DNA of 64,000 nucleotides, taken from assembly GCF_006715085.1 (NCBI RefSeq), contig NZ_VFMM01000003.1:868001-932000 (forward strand), given 5' to 3'. Made by a program: the position numbers and the translations under genes. Shown piece by piece: positions 56,296 through 64,000 of this stretch (the first letter of the stretch is position 1; the number at the start of each line of letters is the position of its first letter). This DNA comes from Kribbella jejuensis. Lineage in GTDB: Bacteria > Actinomycetota > Actinomycetes > Propionibacteriales > Kribbellaceae. The notes below the pieces were generated by a model. That model made no database searches. It saw only the letters and a program-made list of their open reading frames with translations, and was not told where the DNA came from.

Positions 56296-57372
56296 ATGCG
56301 ACTGCCTGTGATGCCGCCGGTCAAGCCGATGCTCGCCAAGCCGGTGAAGGAGATCCCGCGCGGGGCGATGTCCTACGAGCCGAAGTGGGACGGGTTCCGC
56401 TCGATCATCTTCCGCGACGGCGACGAGGTGGAGATCGGCAGCCGGAACGAGAAGCCGATGACGCGGTACTTCCCCGAGCTGGTCGAGGCGGTGAAGGCGA
56501 ACCTCCCGGAACGCTGCGCGATCGACGGCGAGATCATCGTGATCGGCGAGTCCGGCGACCGGCTCGACTTCGAGGTACTGCAGCAGCGCATCCACCCGGC
56601 GGCGAGCCGGGTGAACATGCTGTCGGAGAAGACGCCGGCCCGGTTCGTCGCGTTCGACCTGCTCGCGCTCGGCGACGACGACTACATGGAGCGCCCGTTC
56701 AGCGAACGTCGTACGGCGCTGCTCGACGCGCTCGCGAACGTCAAGGAGCCGATCCACGTCACCCCGGCGACCGCCGACCACGAGACCGCGGCGCAGTGGT
56801 TCGAGCAGTTCGAGGGCGCCGGCCTGGACGGGCTGATCGCGAAGCCGCTCGACGGCCTGTACGTTCCGGACAAGCGGACGATGTTCAAGATCAAGCCGGA
56901 GCGTACGGCGGATTGCGTCGTCGCGGGGTACCGCCTGCACAAGAGCGGCCCGGACCGGATCGGCTCGCTGCTCCTCGGGCTGTACAACGACGACGGCACG
57001 CTCGCCAGCGTCGGCGTGATCGGCGCGTTCCCGCTGGAGCGCCGCAAGGAGCTGTTCGAGGAGATGCAGCCGCTCGTCACCACGTTCGACGAGCACCCGT
57101 GGGCGTGGGCGAAACAGGAGGAAGGTGTCCGTACGCCGCGCAACGCCGAAGGCAGCCGCTGGCAGGCAGGCAAGGACCTGTCATTCGTCCCGCTCCGCCC
57201 CGAGCTGGTCGTCGAGGTCCGGTACGACCACATGGAAGGCGTCCGCTTCCGCCACACGGCCCAGTTCGTCCGCTGGCGCCCCGACCGAACCCCAGAGTCC
57301 TGCACCTACGAACAACTCGAAGAACCGGTCAAGTTCGACCTCGCCGACGTCCTCTCCAGCGCCCAACGCTGA
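56296..57372 (+). CDS. ligC: ATP-dependent DNA ligase (LigC type)
   Basis: The 358-residue ligase has the adenylation lysine in 'YEPKWDGFRSI' (KxDGxR), 'IDGEIIV', 'FVAFDLLAL', 'EGLDGLIAKPLDGLYVP'-type motif IV and 'MFKIKPERTADCVVAGYR' (motif V), with an OB-fold C terminus. LigC-type enzymes act in DNA repair in actinobacteria that also have NAD-dependent LigA. ATG 56296; ATG 56311 is an alternative. It is coupled to the next gene by TGATG. Confidence 0.92.
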   Translation: MRLPVMPPVKPMLAKPVKEIPRGAMSYEPKWDGFRSIIFRDGDEVEIGSRNEKPMTRYFPELVEAVKANLPERCAIDGEIIVIGESGDRLDFEVLQQRIHPAASRVNMLSEKTPARFVAFDLLALGDDDYMERPFSERRTALLDALANVKEPIHVTPATADHETAAQWFEQFEGAGLDGLIAKPLDGLYVPDKRTMFKIKPERTADCVVAGYRLHKSGPDRIGSLLLGLYNDDGTLASVGVIGAFPLERRKELFEEMQPLVTTFDEHPWAWAKQEEGVRTPRNAEGSRWQAGKDLSFVPLRPELVVEVRYDHMEGVRFRHTAQFVRWRPDRTPESCTYEQLEEPVKFDLADVLSSAQR

Positions 57373-58127
57373 TGCTCTACGGCCTCTACACGCGCCGGCT
57401 AAGACGCGAGCTGCGGCGCCTCCCCAAGCCGCGGCACGTCGCGATTGTGATGGACGGCAACCGGCGCTGGGCGCGCGGCGCCGGGTACGACGACGTACGC
57501 GTCGGTCACCGTTTCGGTGCGAAACACCTGGAGCAGTTCCTGCAGTGGAGTGCGGACGCCGGGATCACCTGTGTCACCGCGTGGGTCGCGTCGGCCGACA
57601 ATATGCGCAAGCGCGACTCGGCTGAGGTCGACTACCTGATGGAGCTGACCGAGAGCGTGCTGGCAGAGCACGTTCGGCGCGACCACCGGTGGCGGCTGCA
57701 TGTGGCGGGGCAGCTGGATTTGTTGCCCGACTCAACGGCCCGGGCGCTGAAGGAAGCCGTCGAGCTCAGCCGGGATCGCGACGCCGGTGATCTGACACTC
57801 GCGATCGGGTACTCCGGGCGACTCGAGGTCGTGGACGCCGTACGGGCGATGCTCGAAGACGCCGCGGCGGACGGACGGTCGCTCGAGGCGGTCGCCGACA
57901 CGCTCAGCGAGGAGGAGATCGGGCGGCACCTGTACGTGCCCGGCCTGCCCGATCCCGAGCTCGTGATCCGGACCAGCGGCGAGCTGCGGATGTCGGACTT
58001 CCTGCTCTGGCAGGCAACCGGTTCGGAGATCGAGTTCTGCGACCTGTACTGGCCGGCGTTCCGCGAGGTGGATCTGCTCCGCGCGCTCCGGACGTACGGA
58101 CGGCGAAGACTGCAACGATTCAGTTGA
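57372..58127 (+). CDS. Cis-prenyl diphosphate synthase (UppS family)
   Basis: The 251-residue protein has 'HVAIVMDGNRRWARGAGY' (catalytic Asp, FPP site), 'VTAWVASADNMRKRDSAEVDYLM' and 'ELVIRTSGELRMSDFLLWQATGSEIEFCDLYWPAFREVDLLRAL'. It elongates allylic diphosphates with IPP in Z configuration. Actinobacteria have a short-chain Z-farnesyl and a long-chain decaprenyl paralogue; which this is cannot be decided. Confidence 0.9.
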   Translation: MLYGLYTRRLRRELRRLPKPRHVAIVMDGNRRWARGAGYDDVRVGHRFGAKHLEQFLQWSADAGITCVTAWVASADNMRKRDSAEVDYLMELTESVLAEHVRRDHRWRLHVAGQLDLLPDSTARALKEAVELSRDRDAGDLTLAIGYSGRLEVVDAVRAMLEDAAADGRSLEAVADTLSEEEIGRHLYVPGLPDPELVIRTSGELRMSDFLLWQATGSEIEFCDLYWPAFREVDLLRALRTYGRRRLQRFS

Positions 58128-58189
58128 GTACTTTCGGGGTGGACCAGGGCACTATGGGGGTATACCGACTGGTAAGCGGAGGTGGCGCG

Positions 58190-58705
58190 ATGTATGACGT
58201 CGTACTGCTTGTCGAGCAGGAGTTGTCCGAGCCGGATGCGAAGCGGGTCGTCGAGCTCCATCAGGACATGCCCGAGCCGGTGAAGTACCACGTGCTCGTG
58301 CCGTGCCACAACGCGGAAGCCGGCGTCGAGGCGTCGATCAGTGCGCTCGGTACGGCGGACCTCTACGGGCCGGGCCTCGCGGGCCAGCGGGAGGACCTGG
58401 CGGAGGCGCAGAAGGCGATCGACTCCGAGGCCAAGGGATGCACCGGGCGCAGTGTGCAACGGCTCCGCGACCTCGGGTACGAGGCCGAGGGCGGTATCTC
58501 GCACGACCGGCCGATCGACGCGCTGGTCGCGACGGTGAACCACGTGCAGGGTCAGGAGGTCATCATCCTGACCAGGCCACACATCGTCGCCGAGTTCTTC
58601 CATCTGGACTGGACGAACTCGGCCCGCCGGCACCTCGGCGTACCCGTGCTGCACCTGCTGGAGCAGGAGTCGAAGGCTAGTACTGGAGCAGAACCGCGTA
58701 AGTGA
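58190..58705 (+). CDS. Hypothetical protein (possible Usp-like fold)
   Basis: The 171-residue soluble protein starts MYDVVLLVEQELSEPDAKRV and has two strand-helix halves ending 'EVIILTRPHIVAEFFHLDWTNSARRHLGVPVLHLL', which suggests a Rossmann/universal-stress-type fold. No ATP-binding G-x2-G-x9-G motif is visible. GGAGG eight bases upstream fixes ATG 58190. It overlaps the small membrane protein gene on the other strand by 29 bases. Confidence 0.7.
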   Translation: MYDVVLLVEQELSEPDAKRVVELHQDMPEPVKYHVLVPCHNAEAGVEASISALGTADLYGPGLAGQREDLAEAQKAIDSEAKGCTGRSVQRLRDLGYEAEGGISHDRPIDALVATVNHVQGQEVIILTRPHIVAEFFHLDWTNSARRHLGVPVLHLLEQESKASTGAEPRK

Positions 58706-58853
58706 GACCGGCGGCGAGGCTCGCGATCAGCAGCGACAGCGTGGTCCTGATCGCGCGCTCGCCGGTCCGGCCGTAATGGCGGCCGTCCTCGGAGTGGTAC
58801 GCGACCTTGTAGCCGGCGTACCCGGCCGCGAGCACCAGCCCTAGTTTGATCAT
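58677..58853 (-). CDS. 58-residue membrane protein coupled to ABC exporter
   Basis: The ORF encodes MIKLGLVLAAGYAGYKVAY, a basic loop (SEDGRHYGRTGERAIR) and a second helix (LSLLIASLAAGLTYAVLL), i.e. a two-helix protein. ATG 58853 shares one base with the stop of the ABC exporter (TGATG), so translation is coupled. The function is unknown; it could be a small subunit or regulator of the exporter. Confidence 0.7.
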   Translation of the reverse strand: MIKLGLVLAAGYAGYKVAYHSEDGRHYGRTGERAIRTTLSLLIASLAAGLTYAVLLQY

Positions 58854-60733
58854 CAGACACCCGCCGCCGTACCGGATTCCTTGAACTGCGTGTGGTACAG
58901 ATCAGCGTACTCGCCACCGGCCGCGAGCAGTTGGTCGTGCGTGCCGCGCTCGACGATGTTGCCGTGGTCAACGACCAGGATCTGGTCCGCGTTCCGAACG
59001 GTGGAGAGCCGGTGGGCGATCACCAGCGAGGTCCGGCCTTCGAGTGCGCTGTCCAGGGCCTGCTGGACGGCGACCTCGGACTCGGAGTCCAGGTGTGCGG
59101 TCGCCTCGTCGAGGACGACGATCTTCGGTGCCTTGAGCAACAACCGGGCGATCGCCAGCCGTTGCCGTTCGCCACCGGACAGCCGGTGCCCGCGGTCGCC
59201 GACAACTGTGTCCAGCCCGTCCGGCAACTCCGACACGAGGTCCCAGATCTGGGCGGCACGCAACGCCTGCACCATCTCGTCCTCGGTAGCGTCCGGCTTG
59301 GCATACACCAGGTTCGCGCGGATCGTGTCGTGGAACATGTGCGCGTCCTGCGTGACGTACCCGATCGTGTCGTGCAACGACTGCAGCGTGACGTCACGGA
59401 CGTCGTGGCCGCCGATCCGCACCGCTCCCCCGGTCACGTCGTACAGCCGGGCGACGAGGTTGGTGATGGTGGTCTTGCCCGCACCGGACGGCCCGACCAG
59501 GGCGATCATCTGGCCGGGCTGGACCACGAAGCTCACGTCCTCGAGGACCTGCGCGGAGACGCGCTTGTCGAGGACCGCGACGGACTCCAGGCTGGCCAGT
59601 GAGACCTGCTCGGCGGTCGGGTACGCGAACGCCACATGGTCGAATTCCACGCTCGCCGCGTCGGCAGGCAACGGCTGCGCGTCCGGGGCGTTCTTGATCA
59701 TCGGCTCCAGGTCGAGCACCTCGAAGACCCGCTCGAACGACACCAGCGCGGTCATCACGTCGACCCGGACGTTCGACAGCGCGGTCAGCGGACCGTACAG
59801 CCGGCCGAGCAACGCGACCAGGGCGAGCAGTGTCCCGACGGTCAGTGTCTGCCGAACGGCCAGGTTGCCGCCCACGCCGTACACCAGGGCCGTGGCGAGC
59901 GCCGCCACCAGCGTCAGCGCGGTGAAGAACACCCGGCCGAGCATCGCGATCCGGATTCCCAGGTCGCGGACCCGCCCGGCGCGCTCGCCGAAGTCACGCT
60001 CCTCCAGGGCCGGGTGCCCGAACAGCGTGACGAGCAGCGCGCCGCCGACGCTGAACCGCTCGGTCATCGCGGTCGACATCTCGGCGTTCAGGTTCATCTG
60101 CTCACGCGTCATCGCGGCCAGCCGGCGGCCGAGGATGCGGGCCGGGATCAGGAAGACCGGCAGCAGCAGGATCGCCACCACGGTCAACTGCCAGCTCAGC
60201 GCGAGCATCGCCGCGACCACCAGGATCAGGCTGATGATGTTCGAGACCACGCCGGACAGCGTGGTGGTGAAGGCCTGTTGGGCACCGATCACGTCGTTGT
60301 TGAGCCGCGAGACCAGCGCACCGGTCTGTGTCCGGGTGAAGAACGCGACCGGCATCCGTTGGACGTGCGCGAACACCTTCGTCCGCAGGTCGTAGATCAG
60401 GCCCTCACCGATCCGCGCCGAGAACGACCGCTGCACGAGACCGAGCACGGCCTCCACGACCGCGAGCCCCGCGACGACCAGCGCCAGCGCCGTCACCAGA
60501 CCGGCGTTTCCCTTGGTGATGCCGTCGTCGACGATCTTCTTGAACAGCAACGGCGACGCGATCACCAGGAACGCCGACAGGACCACCAGGATCAGGAACA
60601 CCGTGATCTGCCACCGGAACGGCCGCGCGAACCTCAGGATCCGCCGCACCGTGCCCTTGGCCAGCTTCCGCCCGACGATCGACGCGTCCTGGCGCCGCCA
60701 GCCGGCCGCGGCCATCCCACCCATCATCGACAT
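58853..60733 (-). CDS. ABC exporter, fused membrane and ATPase domains (MsbA/LmrA type)
   Basis: The 626-residue half-transporter has a six-helix membrane domain and an ATPase with Walker A 'LVGPSGAGKTTITNLVARLYD', Q-loop 'IGYVTQDAHMF', signature 'RLSGGERQRLAIARLLL', Walker B 'IVVLDEATAHLD' and H-loop 'LVIAHRLSTVRNAD'. It would act as a homodimer exporting lipids or drugs. AGAGG lies seven bases before ATG 60733. It diverges from the SRPBCC-ArsR operon and may be under the same operator. Confidence 0.92.
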   Translation of the reverse strand: MSMMGGMAAAGWRRQDASIVGRKLAKGTVRRILRFARPFRWQITVFLILVVLSAFLVIASPLLFKKIVDDGITKGNAGLVTALALVVAGLAVVEAVLGLVQRSFSARIGEGLIYDLRTKVFAHVQRMPVAFFTRTQTGALVSRLNNDVIGAQQAFTTTLSGVVSNIISLILVVAAMLALSWQLTVVAILLLPVFLIPARILGRRLAAMTREQMNLNAEMSTAMTERFSVGGALLVTLFGHPALEERDFGERAGRVRDLGIRIAMLGRVFFTALTLVAALATALVYGVGGNLAVRQTLTVGTLLALVALLGRLYGPLTALSNVRVDVMTALVSFERVFEVLDLEPMIKNAPDAQPLPADAASVEFDHVAFAYPTAEQVSLASLESVAVLDKRVSAQVLEDVSFVVQPGQMIALVGPSGAGKTTITNLVARLYDVTGGAVRIGGHDVRDVTLQSLHDTIGYVTQDAHMFHDTIRANLVYAKPDATEDEMVQALRAAQIWDLVSELPDGLDTVVGDRGHRLSGGERQRLAIARLLLKAPKIVVLDEATAHLDSESEVAVQQALDSALEGRTSLVIAHRLSTVRNADQILVVDHGNIVERGTHDQLLAAGGEYADLYHTQFKESGTAAGV

Positions 60734-60790
60734 ACTGCCGCCTCTCTTTGCACTGATCATCTCAACAGCCGGGGACAGAACACACTTCCC

Positions 60791-60851
60791 GCAACTTTTG
60801 GTTGCGCATCAGCCCGGACCTGGTCTACAGTCATGAGCAACCAAAGGTTGC
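60791..60851. promoter_or_regulatory. Two palindromic ArsR-type operators GCAAC..GTTGC
   Basis: GCAACTTTTGGTTGC (60791-60805) and GCAACCAAAGGTTGC (60837-60851) are 15-bp palindromes 46 bases apart, lying between the ABC exporter and the SRPBCC-ArsR operon. They are the likely binding sites of the ArsR protein at 61305. Confidence 0.75.
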
Positions 60852-60867
60852 GAAAGGATGAGAGGCC

Positions 60868-61308
60868 ATGAGCAGGAGCATCGAGCGGGAGATTCGGGTC
60901 GAGGCGGCACCGGAGGTCGTCTACGAGGTGGTCAGCTCGCCCGAGCACCTGCGTGAGTGGTGGCCGGACGAGGTCGACCTGAAGCCGATCCCCGGCAGCA
61001 CCGGGACGGTCGGGTTCAAGCAGGCCGAGGGCACCCTGGTCGTACCGGTGACCGTGGTCGAGGCCGAGCCGCCGCGCCGGTTCTCGTTCCGCTGGGACTA
61101 CGAGGGCGACACCGCGACCCCGGAGAACTCGCTGCTGGTGACCTTCGACCTGATCCCGGCCGACGGCGGCACGCTGCTCCGGATGGCCGAGACCGGGTGG
61201 GACGAGGCCGCGAAGTCCGACGAGGCGCTCGCCGACCACACCAGCGGCTGGGACTACTTCATCGGCCGGATCCCGCCGTACGTCGACCGGCTGGTCGCCA
61301 GGCCGTGA
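60868..61308 (+). CDS. SRPBCC (AHSA1-like) domain protein
   Basis: The 146-residue single-domain START-like protein begins MSRSIEREIRVEAAPEVVYEVVSSPEHLREWWPDEVD in outline and ends with the characteristic 'GWDYFIGRIPPYVDRLVA'. AHSA1 proteins bind hydrophobic ligands. It is coupled by GTGA overlap to the ArsR gene, a very common actinobacterial pairing. Confidence 0.88.
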   Translation: MSRSIEREIRVEAAPEVVYEVVSSPEHLREWWPDEVDLKPIPGSTGTVGFKQAEGTLVVPVTVVEAEPPRRFSFRWDYEGDTATPENSLLVTFDLIPADGGTLLRMAETGWDEAAKSDEALADHTSGWDYFIGRIPPYVDRLVARP

Positions 61309-61640
61309 TCGACGACGAGCTCTGGTCGGCGATCGGGGACCCGACCAGGCGGCGGATGCTCGACCTGCTGCTCGCGGACGGCGGCGGTACGGCGACCAGT
61401 CTCAGCGAGCGGCTGCCGGTCACCCGGCAGGCGGTCGCCAAGCACCTCGGCGTTCTCGAACGCGCCGGGCTCGCGCACTCCGCGCCGTCCGGCCGGGAAC
61501 GCCGCTACACCGTGGACGAGGTGCGCCTCGCCCACGCCATCGACCAGCTGTTCGACGTCACCCAGACCTGGGACCGGCGGCTGCAGCGCATCAAGCGGAT
61601 CGCCGAGGCGATCGAGAAGACCGAGAGGCAAGAACCATGA
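61305..61640 (+). CDS. ArsR-family regulator
   Basis: The 111-residue winged-helix protein: 'LWSAIGDPTRRRMLDLLLADGGGTATSLSERLPVTRQAVAKHLGVLERAGLAHSAPSGRERRY'. No metal-binding cysteines. It sits between two SRPBCC genes with GTGA and ATGA overlaps and probably acts on the GCAACC palindromes upstream. Confidence 0.9.
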   Translation: MIDDELWSAIGDPTRRRMLDLLLADGGGTATSLSERLPVTRQAVAKHLGVLERAGLAHSAPSGRERRYTVDEVRLAHAIDQLFDVTQTWDRRLQRIKRIAEAIEKTERQEP

Positions 61641-62077
61641 GCGATATTCTGCACCGGGTCGGCATCATCGCACCGACCAAGGACGTGTACGACGCCCTCA
61701 CCACGATCGACGGCCTGGCCGGCTGGTGGACCGAGGACACCACCGGCGACGTGGACGGCGTGATCCAGTTCCGGTTCGCCAGTGCGGGCGGCGACGGGTT
61801 CGATATGAAGGTCCTGGAGAAGTCTCCGGAGCTGATCCGCTGGGAGGTCGTTGGCGGACCCGACGAATGGATCGGTACCGAGGTCAGCTTCACGCTGTCC
61901 CGCGCCGACCAGTTCACGATCGTCCTGTTCAAGCAGGCGGGCTGGCGCGAGCAGGTCGAGTTCATGTACCACTGCAGCACCAAGTGGGCGACGTTCCTGA
62001 TGAGCCTCAAGCAGTACGTCGAAACCGGCAAGGGCGAGCCCGCGCCGAACGACGTACTCGTGAGCAACTGGCACTAG
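61637..62077 (+). CDS. SRPBCC domain protein
   Basis: The 146-residue START-like protein begins MSDILHRVGIIAPTKDVYDALTTIDGLAGWW and ends 'FLMSLKQYVETGKGEPAPNDVLVSNWH', the tail of many SRPBCC proteins. It is the third gene of the operon. Its stop codon directly abuts the stop of the convergent enoyl-CoA hydratase, with no gap. Confidence 0.87.
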   Translation: MSDILHRVGIIAPTKDVYDALTTIDGLAGWWTEDTTGDVDGVIQFRFASAGGDGFDMKVLEKSPELIRWEVVGGPDEWIGTEVSFTLSRADQFTIVLFKQAGWREQVEFMYHCSTKWATFLMSLKQYVETGKGEPAPNDVLVSNWH

Positions 62078-62842
62078 CTAGCCCAGGGCGGCGATCAGTT
62101 CCTTGAGGCGGCGGGCCTGCGCCGCTCGTTCGGCTCGGAGTTGATCGTCGTACGAGCGGTCCGCGGCACCGAGGAGCAATGCCTTGGTCTCGCGGATCGC
62201 TCCGGGCAGCGGGGCCAGCACGGCGTCGGTGAGGTCCTTCACCGTCGCGGCCAGCTCATCGGCCGGTACGACGATGTTCGCCAGGCCGAGCTCCTTCGCC
62301 TCGTCCGCCTCGACCCAGCGCGTGGTGGCGCAGATCTCCAGCGCCCGCGCGTATCCGATGAGCTCGACCAACGGCTTCGTACCACCCAGGTCCGGGACCA
62401 GGCCGAGCGCGGGCTCGCGCATGCTGAACTTGGCGTCCGGTGTGACGACGCGCAGGTCGCAGGCCAGCGCGAGCTGGAAGCCGGCGCCGACCGCGTGCCC
62501 CTGGACGGCCGCGATGCTGACGATCTCCGGATTCCGCAACCAGGAGAATCCTGCCTGGAAGTGCGCGATCAGCGCGTCGAGCTCGTCGGCCGGCTTCGCG
62601 CCGAGGCTGAGCAGCGGCTCCTCGCCCAGGTCGTTGTCGCCCATGATCAGGCGGCGGTCGAGCCCGGCCGAGAACGAGGGCCCCTCCCCCGACACGACAA
62701 CCACGCGGACCTCCGACGGCAGCGCTGTACCGAAGTCGGCCAACTCGGCCCACATCGCCGGCGTCTGGGCGTTCCGCACCTCAGGACGATCCAGCACCAC
62801 CCGGGCCACCGGCCCGTCCACCGTCAGTCGCAGACCTGTCAT
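62078..62842 (-). CDS. Enoyl-CoA hydratase/isomerase
   Basis: The 254-residue crotonase-fold protein has 'VVVVSGEGPSFSAGLDRRLI' (oxyanion-hole loop), 'AAVQGHAVGAGFQLALACDLRV' and 'KFSMREPALGLVPDLGGTKPLVELIG'. One catalytic Glu (in MREP) is present. It probably hydrates or isomerises an acyl-CoA. A TTACT/AGTAA dyad just upstream suggests repression by a TetR-type fatty-acid regulator. Confidence 0.88.
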   Translation of the reverse strand: MTGLRLTVDGPVARVVLDRPEVRNAQTPAMWAELADFGTALPSEVRVVVVSGEGPSFSAGLDRRLIMGDNDLGEEPLLSLGAKPADELDALIAHFQAGFSWLRNPEIVSIAAVQGHAVGAGFQLALACDLRVVTPDAKFSMREPALGLVPDLGGTKPLVELIGYARALEICATTRWVEADEAKELGLANIVVPADELAATVKDLTDAVLAPLPGAIRETKALLLGAADRSYDDQLRAERAAQARRLKELIAALG

Positions 62843-62852
62843 GAGGTGAACA

Positions 62853-62866
62853 TTACTGGGAAGTAA
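62853..62866. promoter_or_regulatory. Operator-like dyad TTACT-ggga-AGTAA
   Basis: Perfect 5-base arms TTACT (62853-62857) and AGTAA (62862-62866) fill most of the 24-base gap between the ABC-F stop and the hydratase start. It could be a repressor site or a weak terminator stem. Confidence 0.4.
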
Positions 62867-64000
62867 TCAGGCGAGCGAGACCAGGTCGGCGTAGTCGCTG
62901 GTCCAGAGGTCTTCGACGCCGTCCGGCAGCAGGACGACTCGCTCCGGTTCGAGTGCCTCGACCGCACCCTCGTCGTGGGTGACCAGGACGATCGCGCCGG
63001 TGTACGAGCGGATCGCGTTCAGCACCTCGGCGCGGGAGGCCGGGTCAAGGTTGTTGGTCGGCTCGTCGAGCAGCAGTACGTTCGCCGCCGAGACGACCAG
63101 TGTGGCGAGCGCGAGCCGGGTCTTCTCGCCACCGGAGAGCACCCGGGCCGGCTTGTCGGCGTCGTCGCCGGTGAACAGGAACGAGCCGAGTACGCTGCGC
63201 GCCTGGGTCTCGTTCAGGTCCGGGGCGGCGGACTTCATGTTCTCCAAGACGGTCCGGTTGACGTCGAGCGTCTCGTGCTCCTGGGCGTAGTACCCGAGCT
63301 TGAGGCCGTGGCCGTCGATGATCTCGCCGGTGTCGGGCTTCTCGATCCCGCCGAGGATCCGCAGCAGCGTGGTCTTACCGGCGCCGTTCAGCCCGAGTAC
63401 GACGACGCGCGAGCCCTTGTCGATCGCCAGGTCGACGTCGGTGAAGATCTCCAGCGAGCCGTACGACTTCGAGAGCTCCCGCGCCATCAGCGGCGTCTTG
63501 CCGCACGGGGCCGGCGTCGGGAACGCGATCTTCGCGACCCGATCCTGGGCACGCACGTCCTCGAGCGACGACATCAGCTGCTCGGCGCGCCGGAGCATCT
63601 GCTGGGCGGCGGTCGCCTTGGTCGCCTTCGCGCGCATCTTGTTCGCCTGGTCGACGAGCTGGGAGGCCTTCTTCTCCGCGTTCGCCCGCTCGCGCTTGCG
63701 GCGCCGCTCGTCGGTCTCGCGCTGGCTCAGGTACGCCTTCCAGCCGACGTTGTAGATGTCGATCTCGGCCCGGTTCGCGTCCAGGTGGAAGACCCGGGTG
63801 ACGGTCTGCTCGAGCAGGTTGACGTCGTGGCTGATCATGATCACGCCACCGGCGTACGACTTCAGGAAGTCCCGCAGCCAGATGATCGAGTCCGCGTCCA
63901 GGTGGTTGGTCGGCTCGTCCAGCAGCAGCGTCTCGGCCTGCGCGAACAGGATCCGGGCCAGCTCGACGCGGCGGCGCTGACCGCCCGACAGCGTCGACAG
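62867..64000 (-). CDS. ABC-F family ATPase (5' end beyond the right edge)
   Basis: The visible 377 residues hold the end of the first ATPase domain ('LSTLSGGQRRRVELARIL', 'LLLDEPTNHLDADS', 'GGVIMISHD') and the whole second domain: Walker A 'VLGLNGAGKTTLLRILGG', signature 'VLSGGEKTRLALATLV', Walker B 'NVLLLDEPTNNLDPAS'. A charged P-site-tRNA-interaction-type linker rich in Arg/Lys joins them. There is no membrane part, so it is an ABC-F translation factor, of EttA/Uup-like type. Confidence 0.92.
   Translation of the reverse strand: MSTLSGGQRRRVELARILFAQAETLLLDEPTNHLDADSIIWLRDFLKSYAGGVIMISHDVNLLEQTVTRVFHLDANRAEIDIYNVGWKAYLSQRETDERRRKRERANAEKKASQLVDQANKMRAKATKATAAQQMLRRAEQLMSSLEDVRAQDRVAKIAFPTPAPCGKTPLMARELSKSYGSLEIFTDVDLAIDKGSRVVVLGLNGAGKTTLLRILGGIEKPDTGEIIDGHGLKLGYYAQEHETLDVNRTVLENMKSAAPDLNETQARSVLGSFLFTGDDADKPARVLSGGEKTRLALATLVVSAANVLLLDEPTNNLDPASRAEVLNAIRSYTGAIVLVTHDEGAVEALEPERVVLLPDGVEDLWTSDYADLVSLA

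Overview
The window is high-GC actinobacterial chromosome. Many starts are leaderless, GTG starts are common, genes overlap as ATGA/GTGA/TGATG, and there are actinobacterial families such as an APS-reductase sulfur operon, a SigJ-like sigma factor and a DUF1707-FHA protein. The overall style resembles Kribbella or a close Nocardioidales relative; that assignment is inference. No prophage, insertion sequence, integrase or CRISPR array was seen. Most of the window is ordinary chromosome with several compact regulated cassettes.

Left part (1-10 kb): 5' end of thrS, a DedA membrane protein, a ParA/MinD-like ATPase with a Trp-Gln-Pro-rich tail, a two-component pair whose kinase is split by an in-frame TAG, a GntR/LacI-type repressor, an SDR, a GT39-type membrane glycosyltransferase and a quinone oxidoreductase. 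From about 9.2 to 10.8 kb lie a strand-asymmetric C/A-rich tract, a 14-bp minisatellite and a degenerate repeat field.

tRNA-bounded segment (10.8-20.9 kb): a tRNA-Gly/Cys/Val operon is present twice in opposite orientation, at 10771-11293 on minus and 20391-20896 on plus, with promoter and terminator tail included. The copies bound a 9-kb core holding pabC, a CGNR zinc-finger regulator, a lone tRNA-Val(CAC) with the same tail, an M28 peptidase, a second two-component system, an aldo/keto reductase, a PNPOx-like protein and a SigJ-like sigma factor.

Middle (21-34 kb): an EamA exporter preceded by a leaderless 11-codon leader peptide and hairpins; an SDR, rsgA, a BrkB-type protein and aidB diverging from an 18-bp bidirectional promoter; glyA behind a ZTP riboswitch; an MFS/MarR pair with a palindromic operator; a hypothetical gene whose tail runs antisense over an amidase remnant; and an ArsR/MFS operon with a doubled palindromic operator.

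Sulfur assimilation (34.1-40 kb): a leader region with two 11-codon ORFs, one carrying a Cys-Cys pair, precedes an overlapping operon: sulfite reductase, a 49-residue zinc ribbon, cysH, cysD, cysN and a CbiX/SirB-like chelatase.

Right part (40-64 kb): a sarcosine/methyltryptophan oxidase; a ribbon-helix-helix gene coupled to a degenerate Doc domain fused to a Clp N-domain, the most unusual module here; ppk2, zapE; a beta-glucoside ABC/GH1 operon with a ROK repressor sharing an operator; a SoxR-box oxidoreductase; a MerR cassette; a DUF1707-FHA protein; LigC-type ligase with a cis-prenyltransferase; an ABC exporter coupled to a 58-residue membrane protein; an SRPBCC-ArsR-SRPBCC operon; an enoyl-CoA hydratase; and the 3' part of an ABC-F ATPase.
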